Positions 31,516 through 39,533 are shown, counted from the stretch's first letter. The stretch: 64,000 bases of DNA from Planosporangium flavigriseum (GCF_011947225.1 NZ_JAATVW010000015.1:1-64000), one strand, 5' to 3'. The notes: generated from the letters alone by a model not told the origin. Made by a program: numbers and translations.

Positions 31516-33638
31516 GCGAGGGGCGCGTCGAGACCCTGGACGGCAACACGTTCGTGGTCAGCGACCCGTGCGGCGACATCGATGCGTCGCGCGCCGACCC
31601 GACCGGGCTGTTCTGCTACGACACCCGCTTCCTGTCCAGTTGGGCGTTGACCCTGGACGGCCAGCGGCTCAACGCCCTGTCCACCGACGACCTGGAGTAC
31701 TTCCAGACCCGGTTCTTCCTCGTTCCGCACACCGGGACGGTGTACATCGACGCCAAGCAGTCGGTGATCCGCCAGCGCACGGTGTCCGGAGGCATGCACG
31801 AACAGCTCAAGGTCTTAAATCATGACGACAAGCCGGTGGAGTTCACGATCCGGGTCGAGGCGGGCTCCGACTTCGCCGACCTCTTCGAGGTCAAGGACAA
31901 CTTGGAGAAGAAGGGCAAGTACTACACCCGCATCGAGGGCAGTCGCCTGCTGCTCGGGTACGAGCGGGACAGCTTCCGCCGGGAGACCCGGATCTCGGCG
32001 ACCGCGCCGGCCCGCATCGACGAGCACGGGCTCAGCTTCGACGTCCGGGTCCCGGCGCACGGCGAGTGGACGACCGATCTGGATGTCGTCCCGGCGATGT
32101 CCGCCCCGTCCAGGAAGTCGATACTCCCGCCGTACATGGGCGAAAGCTGCGTGCAACCTAAGCGGGCCGACCTGGAACGGTGGCTGGCGCGGGCGCCGTG
32201 GCTGGAGTGCGACTGGGAGTCGCTGAAGACCACCTACAAGCGCAGCCTCGTCGATCTCGCCGCACTGCGGTTCTCTCCGGTCATCGCCGAAGGTCACAAC
32301 CTGCCGGCCGCCGGACTGCCCTGGTACATGACCATGTTCGGCCGCGACAGCATCTTCACCAGCCTGCAGGCGCTGCCCTTCGTGCCGGGCCTCGCGGCGA
32401 CTACCATCCGCGTACTGGGCGACTGGCAGGGCAGGTGCACGGACCGCTTTCGCGACGAAGACCCGGGGCGGATCCTGCACGAGATGCGGTACGGGGAGCT
32501 CACCGCGTTCGAGGAGCGGCCGCACTCGCCGTACTACGGAACCGCCGACGCCACTCCGCTGTACGTCGTGCTCCTCGACGAGTACGAGCGGTGGACCGGT
32601 GACAGCGACCTGGCGCGCCAGTTCGAGTTGGAGGCGCGCGCCGCGCTGAGCTGGATCGACGAGTACGCCGACCTCATGGGGAAGGGGTACATCGCCTATC
32701 AGCCGGGCCAGCCGGCGACCGGGCTCGTGAACCAGTGCTGGAAGGACTCTCCGGACGCGATCTCCTACCACGACGGCCGGCTGCCGGGCTTCCCCCGTGC
32801 CACCTGTGAACTGCAGGGCTACGCGTACGACGCGAAGCGCCGCGGCGCCCGGCTGGCGCGAGATGTCTGGAACGACCCGGAGTACGCCGACCGCCTGGAA
32901 CGCGAGGCTGCCGACTGCAAGCGCCGCTTCAACATCGACTTCTGGATCCCCGACCGGCAGTACTATGCGCTGGCCCTCGACGCCGACGGCAGCCAGGTGG
33001 ACGCGCTCTCTTCCAACATCGGCCACCTGCTGTGGAGCAGAATCGTCGACGACGACAAGGCAGCGGCGGTCGTGGAGCATCTGTTCAGCCCCGAGCTCTT
33101 CTCCGGCTGGGGCGTGCGGACCCTGGCCGAGGGGGAGGGCCGGTACAACCCGATCGGGTACCACGTCGGGACGGTGTGGCCGTTCGACAACTCGTTCATC
33201 GCCTGGGGCCTGCGCTTCTACGGCTTCAAGGAGCAGGCGGCGCGGATCGCGGCGGGCATCCTGGACGCGGCCGAGTTCTTCGAGGGGCGGTTGCCGGAGG
33301 CCTTCGCCGGCTATGACCGGGCGCTGACCAAGTACCCCGTTGAGTACCCCAGCGCCTGTTCCCCGCAGGCGTGGTCCACCGGCGCGCCACTGTTGCTGCT
33401 GCGCACGATGCTCGGGCTGGAGCCGTGCGGCGAGCACGTGGTGGTCGATCCGGCGCTGCCGACGGGCATCGGGCGCATCGAGCTGGTCAACATCCCGGGG
33501 CGCTGGGGCTGTGTCGACGCGTTCGGGCGCGGGCGGGTGGAGATCGACAAGCGCCGGCACCTGCGGCCCCAGTTGGGCGACCGGGCCCGGCACAAGGCGA
33601 AGGTCGAATTGATCGGTGGAGTCGGTGTCTTACCGTGA
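31512..33638 (+). CDS. Amylo-alpha-1,6-glucosidase-type glycogen debranching enzyme
   Basis: The 708-residue protein has an N-terminal GDE_N_bis domain (about 1-210; FVVSDPCGDI, LFCYDTRFLS). An (alpha/alpha)6 barrel of the GDE_C/GH15-like type follows (about 250-690). GLPWYMTMFGRDSIFTSLQA is the conserved barrel entrance; NQCWKDSPDAISYHDG and GYHVGTVWPFDNSFIAWGLR carry likely acid residues. It probably hydrolyses alpha-1,6 branches or related glucosides. No signal peptide is seen. The ATG at 31512 overlaps the SCP2 gene stop, which decides the start. Confidence 0.88.
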   Translation: MSEGRVETLDGNTFVVSDPCGDIDASRADPTGLFCYDTRFLSSWALTLDGQRLNALSTDDLEYFQTRFFLVPHTGTVYIDAKQSVIRQRTVSGGMHEQLKVLNHDDKPVEFTIRVEAGSDFADLFEVKDNLEKKGKYYTRIEGSRLLLGYERDSFRRETRISATAPARIDEHGLSFDVRVPAHGEWTTDLDVVPAMSAPSRKSILPPYMGESCVQPKRADLERWLARAPWLECDWESLKTTYKRSLVDLAALRFSPVIAEGHNLPAAGLPWYMTMFGRDSIFTSLQALPFVPGLAATTIRVLGDWQGRCTDRFRDEDPGRILHEMRYGELTAFEERPHSPYYGTADATPLYVVLLDEYERWTGDSDLARQFELEARAALSWIDEYADLMGKGYIAYQPGQPATGLVNQCWKDSPDAISYHDGRLPGFPRATCELQGYAYDAKRRGARLARDVWNDPEYADRLEREAADCKRRFNIDFWIPDRQYYALALDADGSQVDALSSNIGHLLWSRIVDDDKAAAVVEHLFSPELFSGWGVRTLAEGEGRYNPIGYHVGTVWPFDNSFIAWGLRFYGFKEQAARIAAGILDAAEFFEGRLPEAFAGYDRALTKYPVEYPSACSPQAWSTGAPLLLLRTMLGLEPCGEHVVVDPALPTGIGRIELVNIPGRWGCVDAFGRGRVEIDKRRHLRPQLGDRARHKAKVELIGGVGVLP

Positions 33639-33642
33639 CGGG

Positions 33643-33936
33643 ATGCAGATGACATGCCCCAAATGCAGGGGTCAGATGCGGCAGTACGAGCGCAGTGGCG
33701 TAATGGTCGACCAGTGCACCGAGTGTCGGGGGATCTTCCTCGACCGGGGTGAGCTGGAGCGGCTGGTCGACGCGGAGAAGTCATGGCACGGGAGCGGGCC
33801 CGCGCATCACCCGCCCGGCCCGCAGCGGCACCGCGACTACGACTCCGACGAGTACCCCGTCTATGGGCAGCAGTCCGGTCACGGACACCACGGGCACAAG
33901 AAGCGCCGTGGGTTCCTCGAGGAACTGTTCGACTGA
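33643..33936 (+). CDS. TFIIB-type zinc-finger protein
   Basis: The 97-residue protein begins with MTCPKCRGQMRQYERSGVMV followed by DQCTECRGIFLDRGELERL. The two CX2C pairs and the CRGIFLDRGELE signature define the zf-TFIIB (YjdF-like) family. A histidine-rich segment (QSGHGHHGHKKRRGF) and a short acidic tail follow. Function unknown. It starts five bases after the debranching enzyme stop and ends ahead of a bidirectional terminator. Confidence 0.8.
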   Translation: MQMTCPKCRGQMRQYERSGVMVDQCTECRGIFLDRGELERLVDAEKSWHGSGPAHHPPGPQRHRDYDSDEYPVYGQQSGHGHHGHKKRRGFLEELFD

Positions 33937-33975
33937 GCGCGAGGATCGGCAGGACGTGCAGGTAGCCACGAACGG

Positions 33976-34010
33976 CAGTGCCCCGGAGGCCAATGGCCTC
34001 CGGGGCACTG
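33976..34010. terminator. Bidirectional terminator between converging genes
   Basis: CAGTGCCCCGGAGGCC and its exact complement flank an AAT loop. The 16-bp stem sits midway between the ends of the zinc-finger gene and whiB1. Confidence 0.85.
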
Positions 34011-34021
34011 AACGGTCCAGA

Positions 34022-34279
34022 TCAGGCGGAGTGAGCGCGAACCCGCAGGCCGCCGCGTCGCTTGAGAGCGCGCCGCTCCTCTTCGCTCATCCCGCCCCAG
34101 ACGCCGGCGTCCTGACCGGAGTCGAGAGCCCACTGGAGGCACTCGTCGGTCACGGAGCAGCGCCGGCAGACCCCCTTCGCCTGCTCGATTTGCAGCAGGG
34201 CCGGACCAGACGTCCCGATCGGGAAGAACAGTTCCGGGTCCTCATCGCGGCAGGCAGCACGGTGGCGCCAGTCCGACAT
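34022..34279 (-). CDS. whiB1: WhiB1/WblE-type iron-sulfur regulator
   Basis: The 85-residue protein starts MSDWRHRAACRDEDPELFFP and has cysteines C10, C38, C41 and C47 (VCRRCSVTDECLQWAL), AGVWGG, and a basic tail (RRALKRRGGLRVR). Spacing and length match mycobacterial WhiB1 (84 residues), an essential nitric-oxide-responsive regulator that binds the principal sigma factor. AAGGAG lies ten bases before the ATG at 34277-34279. A CRP-like palindrome lies about 200 bases upstream; CRP control of whiB1 is known in M. tuberculosis. Confidence 0.95.
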   Translation of the reverse strand: MSDWRHRAACRDEDPELFFPIGTSGPALLQIEQAKGVCRRCSVTDECLQWALDSGQDAGVWGGMSEEERRALKRRGGLRVRAHSA

Positions 34280-34641
34280 GGCGGCAACACTCCTTGGTTT
34301 GCGGATCGGTAGCAGTGAGTGCGTTAAATCTTTCCTATATGCGTCTCGCGAAACCGTCCGTGCGGGTGAACCGGGTCGGGCGGCAGCGCGTGAGCAGGCA
34401 AGTCGCTTCGCTTGTGAATACTTTCACGAACTAACGCGATGTCAAGGGGGATCTTCCGAAAAACTCGCAGTGCGTGAGTGAGGTCACGCAGAGTATGTCC
34501 GGTTTTGCAGGCCCCCATGGCCCGATGCTTACAACTGTCCGTTACTAACATAGTGCCGAAGGTGACTGGCTGCCACCGTCTTCGCAACTGACCTACCGTT
34601 GGTGCTCGCTAATCGAGTGCTGCAGCAATTAGTCCAACGGC
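34280..34641. other. Long upstream region of whiB1
   Basis: This 362-base stretch separates whiB1 from the end of the lipid kinase gene. It is visibly less GC-rich than its surroundings and has no coding frame. It contains the CRP-like site listed separately and presumably a long whiB1 leader. Confidence 0.5.
34473..34488. promoter_or_regulatory. CRP/FNR-type palindrome upstream of whiB1
   Basis: CGTGA at 34473-34477 and TCACG at 34484-34488 flank six bases. This matches the GTGA-N6-TCAC core of cAMP receptor protein sites with one extra symmetric base on each side. It lies about 195-210 bases from the whiB1 start codon. Confidence 0.6.
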
Positions 34642-35568
34642 TCAGCAGACGATGCGTAACGCGTCGGCAATCGAATGAAATTCGATTTTTTCCCGCTCGC
34701 CGAGGTAGTCGCCGTCAAGCTGAAAGGCGATCGGGTGGTCGGCCCGAAGCGTGAAAGTCTCCAGATCATGCAGGCCGAGAATGCGCTTTCCGTGGGGGTG
34801 CGGCTGGCGGGCCAAGATTTGCTGCGCCGTACGTGCGGTGCTCGGCACATGGAGTTCCCGCAGCGCCATCACGTCGAGGCCGGTTTCGAAGGAGGCGTCC
34901 GGGCAGGGGTTCACGGGCCGGTCGCCGAGGTAGGTCCAGGGGGCGGTGTTCTGGACGATGACCGTCGCGAGGTTGGTCTCAGGCCGCTCGCCGGGGCGTT
35001 CCAGGGTTATCGGCGGCTGCCGGCGCTTGCTCTCGAGGAAGTACTGGGCCAGCGCGGAGCGCAGGTACAGCGCCGGAGTCGAGGTGCGGCCCCGGTGGCG
35101 TGCCTTCTCGACCCGCGCAACCACTTCCGCGTCAAGTCCTAGTCCGGCGCAGAACGTGAAGTACCGGTCGTCGGCGCGACCCAGGCCGATCACGCGAAAG
35201 CGCTCTTCCTGCAACGCTTCCAAGATCATACTGGCGCCGTCGGCCCAGTCCCGGGGCATGCCCACCGCCCGCGCGAAGACGTTGGTCGAGCCTCCGGGCA
35301 CCACGGCGAGGCCAGGCCGGTTGTCGGCCTTGTCGCCGCCCGCCATCAAGCCGTTGACCGCCTCGTTCACGGTGCCGTCGCCGCCCAGGGTCACCACCAG
35401 GTCGACACCGTCGGCCGCCGCGTCCCGCGCCAGCGCCGTCGCGTGCCCGCGACGGCGGGTGTACGCCACGGTCAGGTCCACCTCGCTGCGCAGTGCGCGG
35501 ACGAGGACGTCGCGGCTGCGCTCGCTCGTGGTGGTCGCCTTCGGATTAACCACGAGAAGCGCACGCAT
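34642..35568 (-). CDS. Diacylglycerol kinase-family lipid kinase
   Basis: The 308-residue protein has the DagK catalytic domain: MRALLVVNPKATTTSERSRD at the start, then VVTLGGDGTVNEAVNGLM (GGDGT nucleotide loop) and LAVVPGGSTNVFARAVGM. The C-terminal sandwich ends FQLDGDYLGEREKIEF, with the DG(D/E) motif seen in YegS/DgkB proteins. It would phosphorylate diacylglycerol or a related lipid. The ATG at 35566-35568 gives the standard N-terminus. It is divergent from a small membrane protein gene. Confidence 0.92.
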   Translation of the reverse strand: MRALLVVNPKATTTSERSRDVLVRALRSEVDLTVAYTRRRGHATALARDAAADGVDLVVTLGGDGTVNEAVNGLMAGGDKADNRPGLAVVPGGSTNVFARAVGMPRDWADGASMILEALQEERFRVIGLGRADDRYFTFCAGLGLDAEVVARVEKARHRGRTSTPALYLRSALAQYFLESKRRQPPITLERPGERPETNLATVIVQNTAPWTYLGDRPVNPCPDASFETGLDVMALRELHVPSTARTAQQILARQPHPHGKRILGLHDLETFTLRADHPIAFQLDGDYLGEREKIEFHSIADALRIVC

Positions 35569-35631
35569 GGCCGGCACTGTACCCGCAGGCTGCCACTGCA
35601 AGCCTGATAGCCGGCGGTTACAGTGATCGGC

Positions 35632-36072
35632 GTGACGGACGAGGGCTCTGGATCGCAGCGCCGCCAAACCCCCGCACCGGAGTCTCCGCCACCGGGAAAC
35701 CGGCCGCCGGCAGCGCTCCGTGCGGCGGTAGGGCTGCTGCTCGCCCAGGCGGTGGTGGTCGCCTTGATTGTGGCGTTTCTCGTGTACAAGGACATCACGG
35801 CACGTGTGGTGGTGCTGCGGGACGCGTTGATCGTCACCGGCTTCACCGTCCTGGTCGCCGTGGTGCTCGCCGCGCTCGGCTGGGCGCTGAGCCGCCGGAG
35901 GGCGTGGGCGAGGGGACCTGCCGTCGTGATGGAGCTCATGCTGCTGCCGATCGGCTGGTTCATGATCTCAGGCGGGCTGGCGTGGCTGGGCGTGCCCGTG
36001 CTCGCGCTGGGCCTGGTCGGCGCGGGGCTGCTCGTTGCTCCCGCCACCCGCGAGGCGCTCGGCGTCCGGTGA
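35632..36072 (+). CDS. Four-helix membrane protein, unknown function
   Basis: The 146-residue product has a polar proline-rich N-terminus and four hydrophobic segments: VGLLLAQAVVVALIVAFLVY, VTGFTVLVAVVLAALGWAL, VVMELMLLPIGWFMISGG and WLGVPVLALGLVGAGLLV. No motif identifies a family. The GTG at 35632 is chosen; a GTG at 35623 in the same frame is an alternative and neither has a clear ribosome site. Its last codons and stop are the first copy of a 20-bp tandem repeat. Confidence 0.6.
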   Translation: MTDEGSGSQRRQTPAPESPPPGNRPPAALRAAVGLLLAQAVVVALIVAFLVYKDITARVVVLRDALIVTGFTVLVAVVLAALGWALSRRRAWARGPAVVMELMLLPIGWFMISGGLAWLGVPVLALGLVGAGLLVAPATREALGVR

Positions 36073-36111
36073 TCGCGCCCGGCGTCCGGTGATCGCGCCC
36101 GGCGTCCGGTG
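36061..36111 (+). repeat. 20-bp tandem repeat spanning a stop codon
   Basis: GGCGTCCGGTGATCGCGCCC occurs at 36061-36080 and 36081-36100, followed by a partial third copy to 36111. The first copy includes the final GVR codons and TGA (36070-36072) of the membrane protein gene. Confidence 0.95.
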
Positions 36112-36130
36112 CTGGCCGCCGCTACTCGCC

Positions 36131-36547
36131 TCAGGTGGGGCGGCGCTTGGTCAGGCGGATGCAGACCTGATCGTTCTCGACCCGGGCGGCCACGTCGTCG
36201 GCGAGAGCGCTGAGCACCTGCCAGGCGAACGACTCGCCGGAGGGCAGCCGTACCGTCGCCGGATTGTCGGTCGGCACTGTGGCGTCGACGGTCAGAGCGT
36301 TTTCGGTGACCGTGAACCGGCATGACAGGACCGCGTCGAGTGAAGCCAGCGCCAGCAGAATGGCGCACGCCTCGTCGACCGCGATCCGTAGATCCTCGAT
36401 CTCGTCCAGGGTGAACGACAGCCGCGAGGCGAGGCTCGCGGTCGCGGTCCGCAGGACGCCGAGCCACGCGCCTGACGCGGGCACGGCGAGTAGTACGACG
36501 TCGGCGGCCTGGTCCGTTGTGGACTGCTCCGGTACGAGTTGGGTCAC
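36131..36547 (-). CDS. Anti-sigma-type ATP-binding protein
   Basis: The 138-residue protein resembles RsbW/RsbT-type GHKL ATPases. SRLSFTLDEIEDLRIAVDEA is the N-box helix in which the usual EALxN is replaced by DEACAILL. A C-terminal strand set (VENDQVCIRLTKRRPT) closes the fold. The G-box glycines are poorly kept, so ATP binding may be weak. Its GTG (36545-36547) overlaps the stop of the acetyltransferase gene, so they are coupled. GGGGGG lies about eight bases upstream. The cognate sigma factor is unknown. Confidence 0.7.
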   Translation of the reverse strand: MTQLVPEQSTTDQAADVVLLAVPASGAWLGVLRTATASLASRLSFTLDEIEDLRIAVDEACAILLALASLDAVLSCRFTVTENALTVDATVPTDNPATVRLPSGESFAWQVLSALADDVAARVENDQVCIRLTKRRPT

Positions 36548-37074
36548 CCTGCATCCCCCCGTAACGACGACTCCGGGTTCTTGGCCCTCGTGGCGGGTGC
36601 GAGAGCGGCCAGAGCCTGCAGAGCCGGACCGGTCAACCGGTAGGGCACCCATTCGTCCATCGCCACCGCCTCGATGGAGTGGTAGAACTCGCGTGCCGGA
36701 TTCCAGTGCAGCACCCACCAGTCGAGGCGCTCGTATCCGCGCTCCGCGCAGACGGCCGCGAGCGTCGCGAGCAGGGCCCGACCGACGCCGGCGCCCCGGG
36801 CGGACGGCCGCACGTACAGATCTTCGAGGTACACCCCGTGTACCCCGCGCCAGGTGGAGAAGTTCAGAAACCAGAGCGCCATGCCGGCCGGCTCGCCGTC
36901 GATCAGGGCGACGTGCCCGAACAGGGCCGGCTGTTCGGCGAAGAGAGCGGCTTCGAGCTGTGCCTCGGTGAGGTGGCACTCATCGGCGGCCTTCTCGTAC
37001 TCGGCCAGTTCATGCACCATCCCGACAATCGCGGGCACGTCCGTCCGGTCGATCGGCCGGATCTCGACGCTCAT
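36544..37074 (-). CDS. GNAT-family N-acetyltransferase
   Basis: The 176-residue protein has the GNAT fold with the acetyl-CoA loop VYLEDLYVRPSARGAGVGRA followed by LLATLAAVCAERGYERLDWW and VLHWNPAREFYHSIEA. The sequence around ALWFLNFSTWRGVHGVYLED is that of the diamine/thialysine acetyltransferase subgroup (SSAT-like), so an amine substrate is plausible. GGGAGG precedes the ATG at 37072-37074. It is coupled to the anti-sigma-type gene downstream. Confidence 0.88.
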   Translation of the reverse strand: MSVEIRPIDRTDVPAIVGMVHELAEYEKAADECHLTEAQLEAALFAEQPALFGHVALIDGEPAGMALWFLNFSTWRGVHGVYLEDLYVRPSARGAGVGRALLATLAAVCAERGYERLDWWVLHWNPAREFYHSIEAVAMDEWVPYRLTGPALQALAALAPATRAKNPESSLRGDAG

Positions 37075-37214
37075 CACACCTCCCGCGGATGTCGACCGCC
37101 TCAGCCTGCACCACTGGCGTCCGGACCCGTCCGCAATCGGGCCTGGCCGGGCCAGATTAGCGGGTGGCCCCCTTAGCCCGTACCCGGGCTCGGGGGCCAC
37201 CAACCATCGCGGTC

Positions 37215-37619
37215 TCAGGCCTGCTTCGTCTCCCAGAAGATCTTGGAGATCTCCTCGATCTTCGCGAGAAGCTTGTCGGCCACGGCCGGGTCGACGGAGC
37301 CCTTGGCGCCGCTGGCGCCGGCGAGCTTGGTCGCCTCGTTGAACAGCTGGTGCAGCTGCGGGTACTTCTCGAAGTGCTGCGGCTTGAAGTAGTCCGTCCA
37401 CAGCACCCAGAGGTGGTGCTTGACCAGTTCGGCCCGCTGTTCCTTGATCAAGATGGCCCGGGTGCGGAACTCCGGGTCCGGGTTGGCCTGGTACTTCTCG
37501 CTGATCGCCTTGACTGATTCAGCCTCGATCCGGGCCTGCGCGGGGTCGTAGACGCCGCAGGGCAGGTCACAGTGGGCGGAAACGATGGTGCGGGGAGCGA
37601 GTAGACGCGGCAGACGCAT
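37215..37619 (-). CDS. sodN: Nickel superoxide dismutase precursor (SodN)
   Basis: The 134-residue precursor has a 15-residue propeptide (MRLPRLLAPRTIVSA) followed by HCDLPCGVYDPAQARIEAES. After cleavage, the exposed His1 with Cys2 and Cys6 forms the nickel hook. The rest is the four-helix bundle of SodN, of normal length. It removes superoxide in the cytoplasm. The maturation protease gene sodX is divergent, 74 bases away. Nickel-dependent control (Nur) is usual for this system, but I did not identify an operator. Confidence 0.97.
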   Translation of the reverse strand: MRLPRLLAPRTIVSAHCDLPCGVYDPAQARIEAESVKAISEKYQANPDPEFRTRAILIKEQRAELVKHHLWVLWTDYFKPQHFEKYPQLHQLFNEATKLAGASGAKGSVDPAVADKLLAKIEEISKIFWETKQA

Positions 37620-37693
37620 CGAACCCTCCAGGGTGTTTGCGATGATCCTTTAAAAGCGACCCTACCTCTGCCCACCCCTGACAGCGACAGGAG

Positions 37694-38011
37694 ATGCCTC
37701 GTTTGCGACTGCCCTGGTACCGGGTCCTCGTGCGTGGGCCCTCGATGGCGCCGACCTTGCGCGACGGCGACGCCCTGCTGGTGCGCCGGACCACGCGGGT
37801 ACGGCCGGGGGATGTCGTGGTGGCGCGATTCCGGTCGCGCCCGTCGTTGCTGGTGGTGAAGCGGGTGGCCCGCGCGGAAGGCGACGGGTGGTGGCTGGTC
37901 GGTGACAACGAGTTCGTGGCCGACGACTCGCGGGCGTACGGCATCGCCGACATCGACGGGAGGGTCGTCCTGCGCTGGTGGCCGCGGCTGTCGCTGATCC
38001 GGCGCCGCTGA
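37694..38011 (+). CDS. sodX: Nickel SOD maturation protease SodX (S26 family)
   Basis: The 105-residue protein is a minimal S26 signal-peptidase domain without a membrane anchor. The catalytic serine is in VRGPSMAPTL (S17) and the lysine in LLVVKRVARA (K56), with GDNEFVADDSRAYG as the late family box. It cleaves the SodN propeptide. An AGGAG directly abuts the ATG at 37694. A TTG three codons later lies nine bases from it and may be the true start. Its 3' end, including the stop, is the first copy of a 20-bp tandem repeat. Confidence 0.92.
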   Translation: MPRLRLPWYRVLVRGPSMAPTLRDGDALLVRRTTRVRPGDVVVARFRSRPSLLVVKRVARAEGDGWWLVGDNEFVADDSRAYGIADIDGRVVLRWWPRLSLIRRR

Positions 38012-38051
38012 CGCTGATCCGGCGCCGCTGACGCTGGTCCGGCGCCGCTGA
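37992..38051 (+). repeat. Three tandem 20-bp copies spanning the sodX stop codon
   Basis: CGCTGATCCGGCGCCGCTGA occurs at 37992-38011 and 38012-38031, with a one-base variant at 38032-38051. The first copy encodes the final SodX residues and its TGA. Confidence 0.95.
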
Positions 38052-38301
38052 CCTCCGCGAGCGGTTCGAGACCACCTTCGAGAGGGTTTTGGATCGCTGA
38101 TGGTGGGCAGCGGCGGTTCGGGCGCCTCCGCTGGCGGCCGAGGATGCGTGTCGCCCGTGAGATGACTAACGCGGGAGTCCGCGCGCTGGCCACTATGCTT
38201 TAGCTAGACCAGGGAGACCCCCGCGCAGCAGCGCGCCGTCGTCGTAGAGACCCAAAAGCCGACACGGCGCGCAACGTTCTTCAATGTGGCAAGGAGGCTC
38301 C

Positions 38302-39471
38302 GTGTCCTTCGATCAGCACGACCCTGTCTTTACCCTGCACCGCGGCGGGAAGCTCGTGGTCAACTCTGCCGTCCCCCTGTCGACCCGGGAGGACCTTTCC
38401 CTCGCGTACACCCCTGGGGTGGCGCAGGTGTGTGAGGCGATCGCAGCCGACGAAGCGCTGGTTCACGAGTACACCTGGGTCAAACACACCGTGGCCGTCG
38501 TCACCGACGGCTCGGCGGTGCTCGGGCTCGGCAACATCGGGCCGCGCGCGGCGTTGCCCGTCATGGAGGGCAAGGGCGCGCTGTTCAAGCAGTTCGCCAA
38601 CGTCGACGCGGTCCCCATCTGTCTGGACACCCAGGACACCGAGGAGATCATCGCGACGGTCAAGGCGCTCGCGCCCTCCTTCGGCGGCATCAACCTGGAG
38701 GACATCGCCGCGCCGCGCTGTTTCGAGATCGAACAGCGCCTCGACGAGGCGCTGGACATCCCCGTGTTCCACGACGACCAGCACGGTACGGCGATCGTCG
38801 TGCTCGCCGCGCTGCGGAACGCGGCTGCCCTGCTCGATCGCAAGCTGGACCGGCTGCGGGTGGTCATCGGAGGTGCCGGGGCGGCCGGCGTCGCGGTGAC
38901 GAAGATGCTCGTCGCGGGCGGTGTGGAGCCCGGTGTGATCATCGTGACCGACTCCCGCGGTGCGATCCACGGCGGCCGTACCGACCTGACGCCGATCAAG
39001 CGCGAGCTGGCCGAGCTCACCAACGCCGACAGCCTGTCCGGCGGGATCGCCGAGGCGCTGCGCGGGGCGGACGTGTACGTCGGGGTCTCCGGTGGCACCG
39101 TCGACGAGGAGGCGGTCGCCGGCATGGCGCCGGGCGGCGCGATCTTCGCGCTGGCCAACCCCACGCCGGAGGTGCACCCCGTCATCGCGTCCAGGTACGC
39201 GGCGGTGGTCGCGACGGGGCGCAGCGACTTCCCCAACCAGATCAACAATGTCCTGGCGTTCCCCGGCGTGTTCCGCGGCGCGCTCGACGCCGGGGCGACC
39301 CGGATCACCGACGGCATGAAAATCGCCGCGGCGGACGCGATCGCGTCGGTCGTCGCCAACGAGCTGCGCCGGGACGCGATCGTCCCGAGCCCGCTCGACC
39401 CGCGGGTCGCTCCCGCGGTGGCCGCGGCCGTGGCGGAGGCCGCGGTTCGCGACGGCGTGATCCGCTCCTGA
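38302..39471 (+). CDS. NAD(P)-dependent malic enzyme
   Basis: The 389-residue protein has the short bacterial malic-enzyme layout. LSLAYTPGVAQVCEAIA opens it and NLEDIAAPRCFEIEQRL carries metal/substrate residues. VFHDDQHGTAIVVLAAL is the catalytic box, and VVIGGAGAAGVAVTKMLV is the nucleotide-binding fold. FPNQINNVLAFPGVFRGALD is the late substrate box. It decarboxylates malate to pyruvate. It lacks the phosphotransacetylase-like domain of the long form. AAGGAGG lies five bases before the GTG at 38302, making it a better start than the ATG at 38284. Confidence 0.93.
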   Translation: MSFDQHDPVFTLHRGGKLVVNSAVPLSTREDLSLAYTPGVAQVCEAIAADEALVHEYTWVKHTVAVVTDGSAVLGLGNIGPRAALPVMEGKGALFKQFANVDAVPICLDTQDTEEIIATVKALAPSFGGINLEDIAAPRCFEIEQRLDEALDIPVFHDDQHGTAIVVLAALRNAAALLDRKLDRLRVVIGGAGAAGVAVTKMLVAGGVEPGVIIVTDSRGAIHGGRTDLTPIKRELAELTNADSLSGGIAEALRGADVYVGVSGGTVDEEAVAGMAPGGAIFALANPTPEVHPVIASRYAAVVATGRSDFPNQINNVLAFPGVFRGALDAGATRITDGMKIAAADAIASVVANELRRDAIVPSPLDPRVAPAVAAAVAEAAVRDGVIRS

Positions 39472-39488
39472 TCCACGCATCGGGACAT

Positions 39489-39533
39489 GGCCGGTCTGGC
39501 CCGCCAGCTTCGCGCTGCCGGGCCAGACCGGCC
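39489..39533 (+). terminator. Hairpin after the malic enzyme gene
   Basis: GGCCGGTCTGGCCCG and its exact complement (39519-39533) flank a 15-base loop, 18 bases after the stop. There is no T-run, so termination is likely but not certain. Confidence 0.6.

Noticed and set aside
38042-38100. Gene end reading LRERFETTFERVLDR after the sodX repeats
   Set aside because: It has only 22 open codons, no start and no recognised relative.
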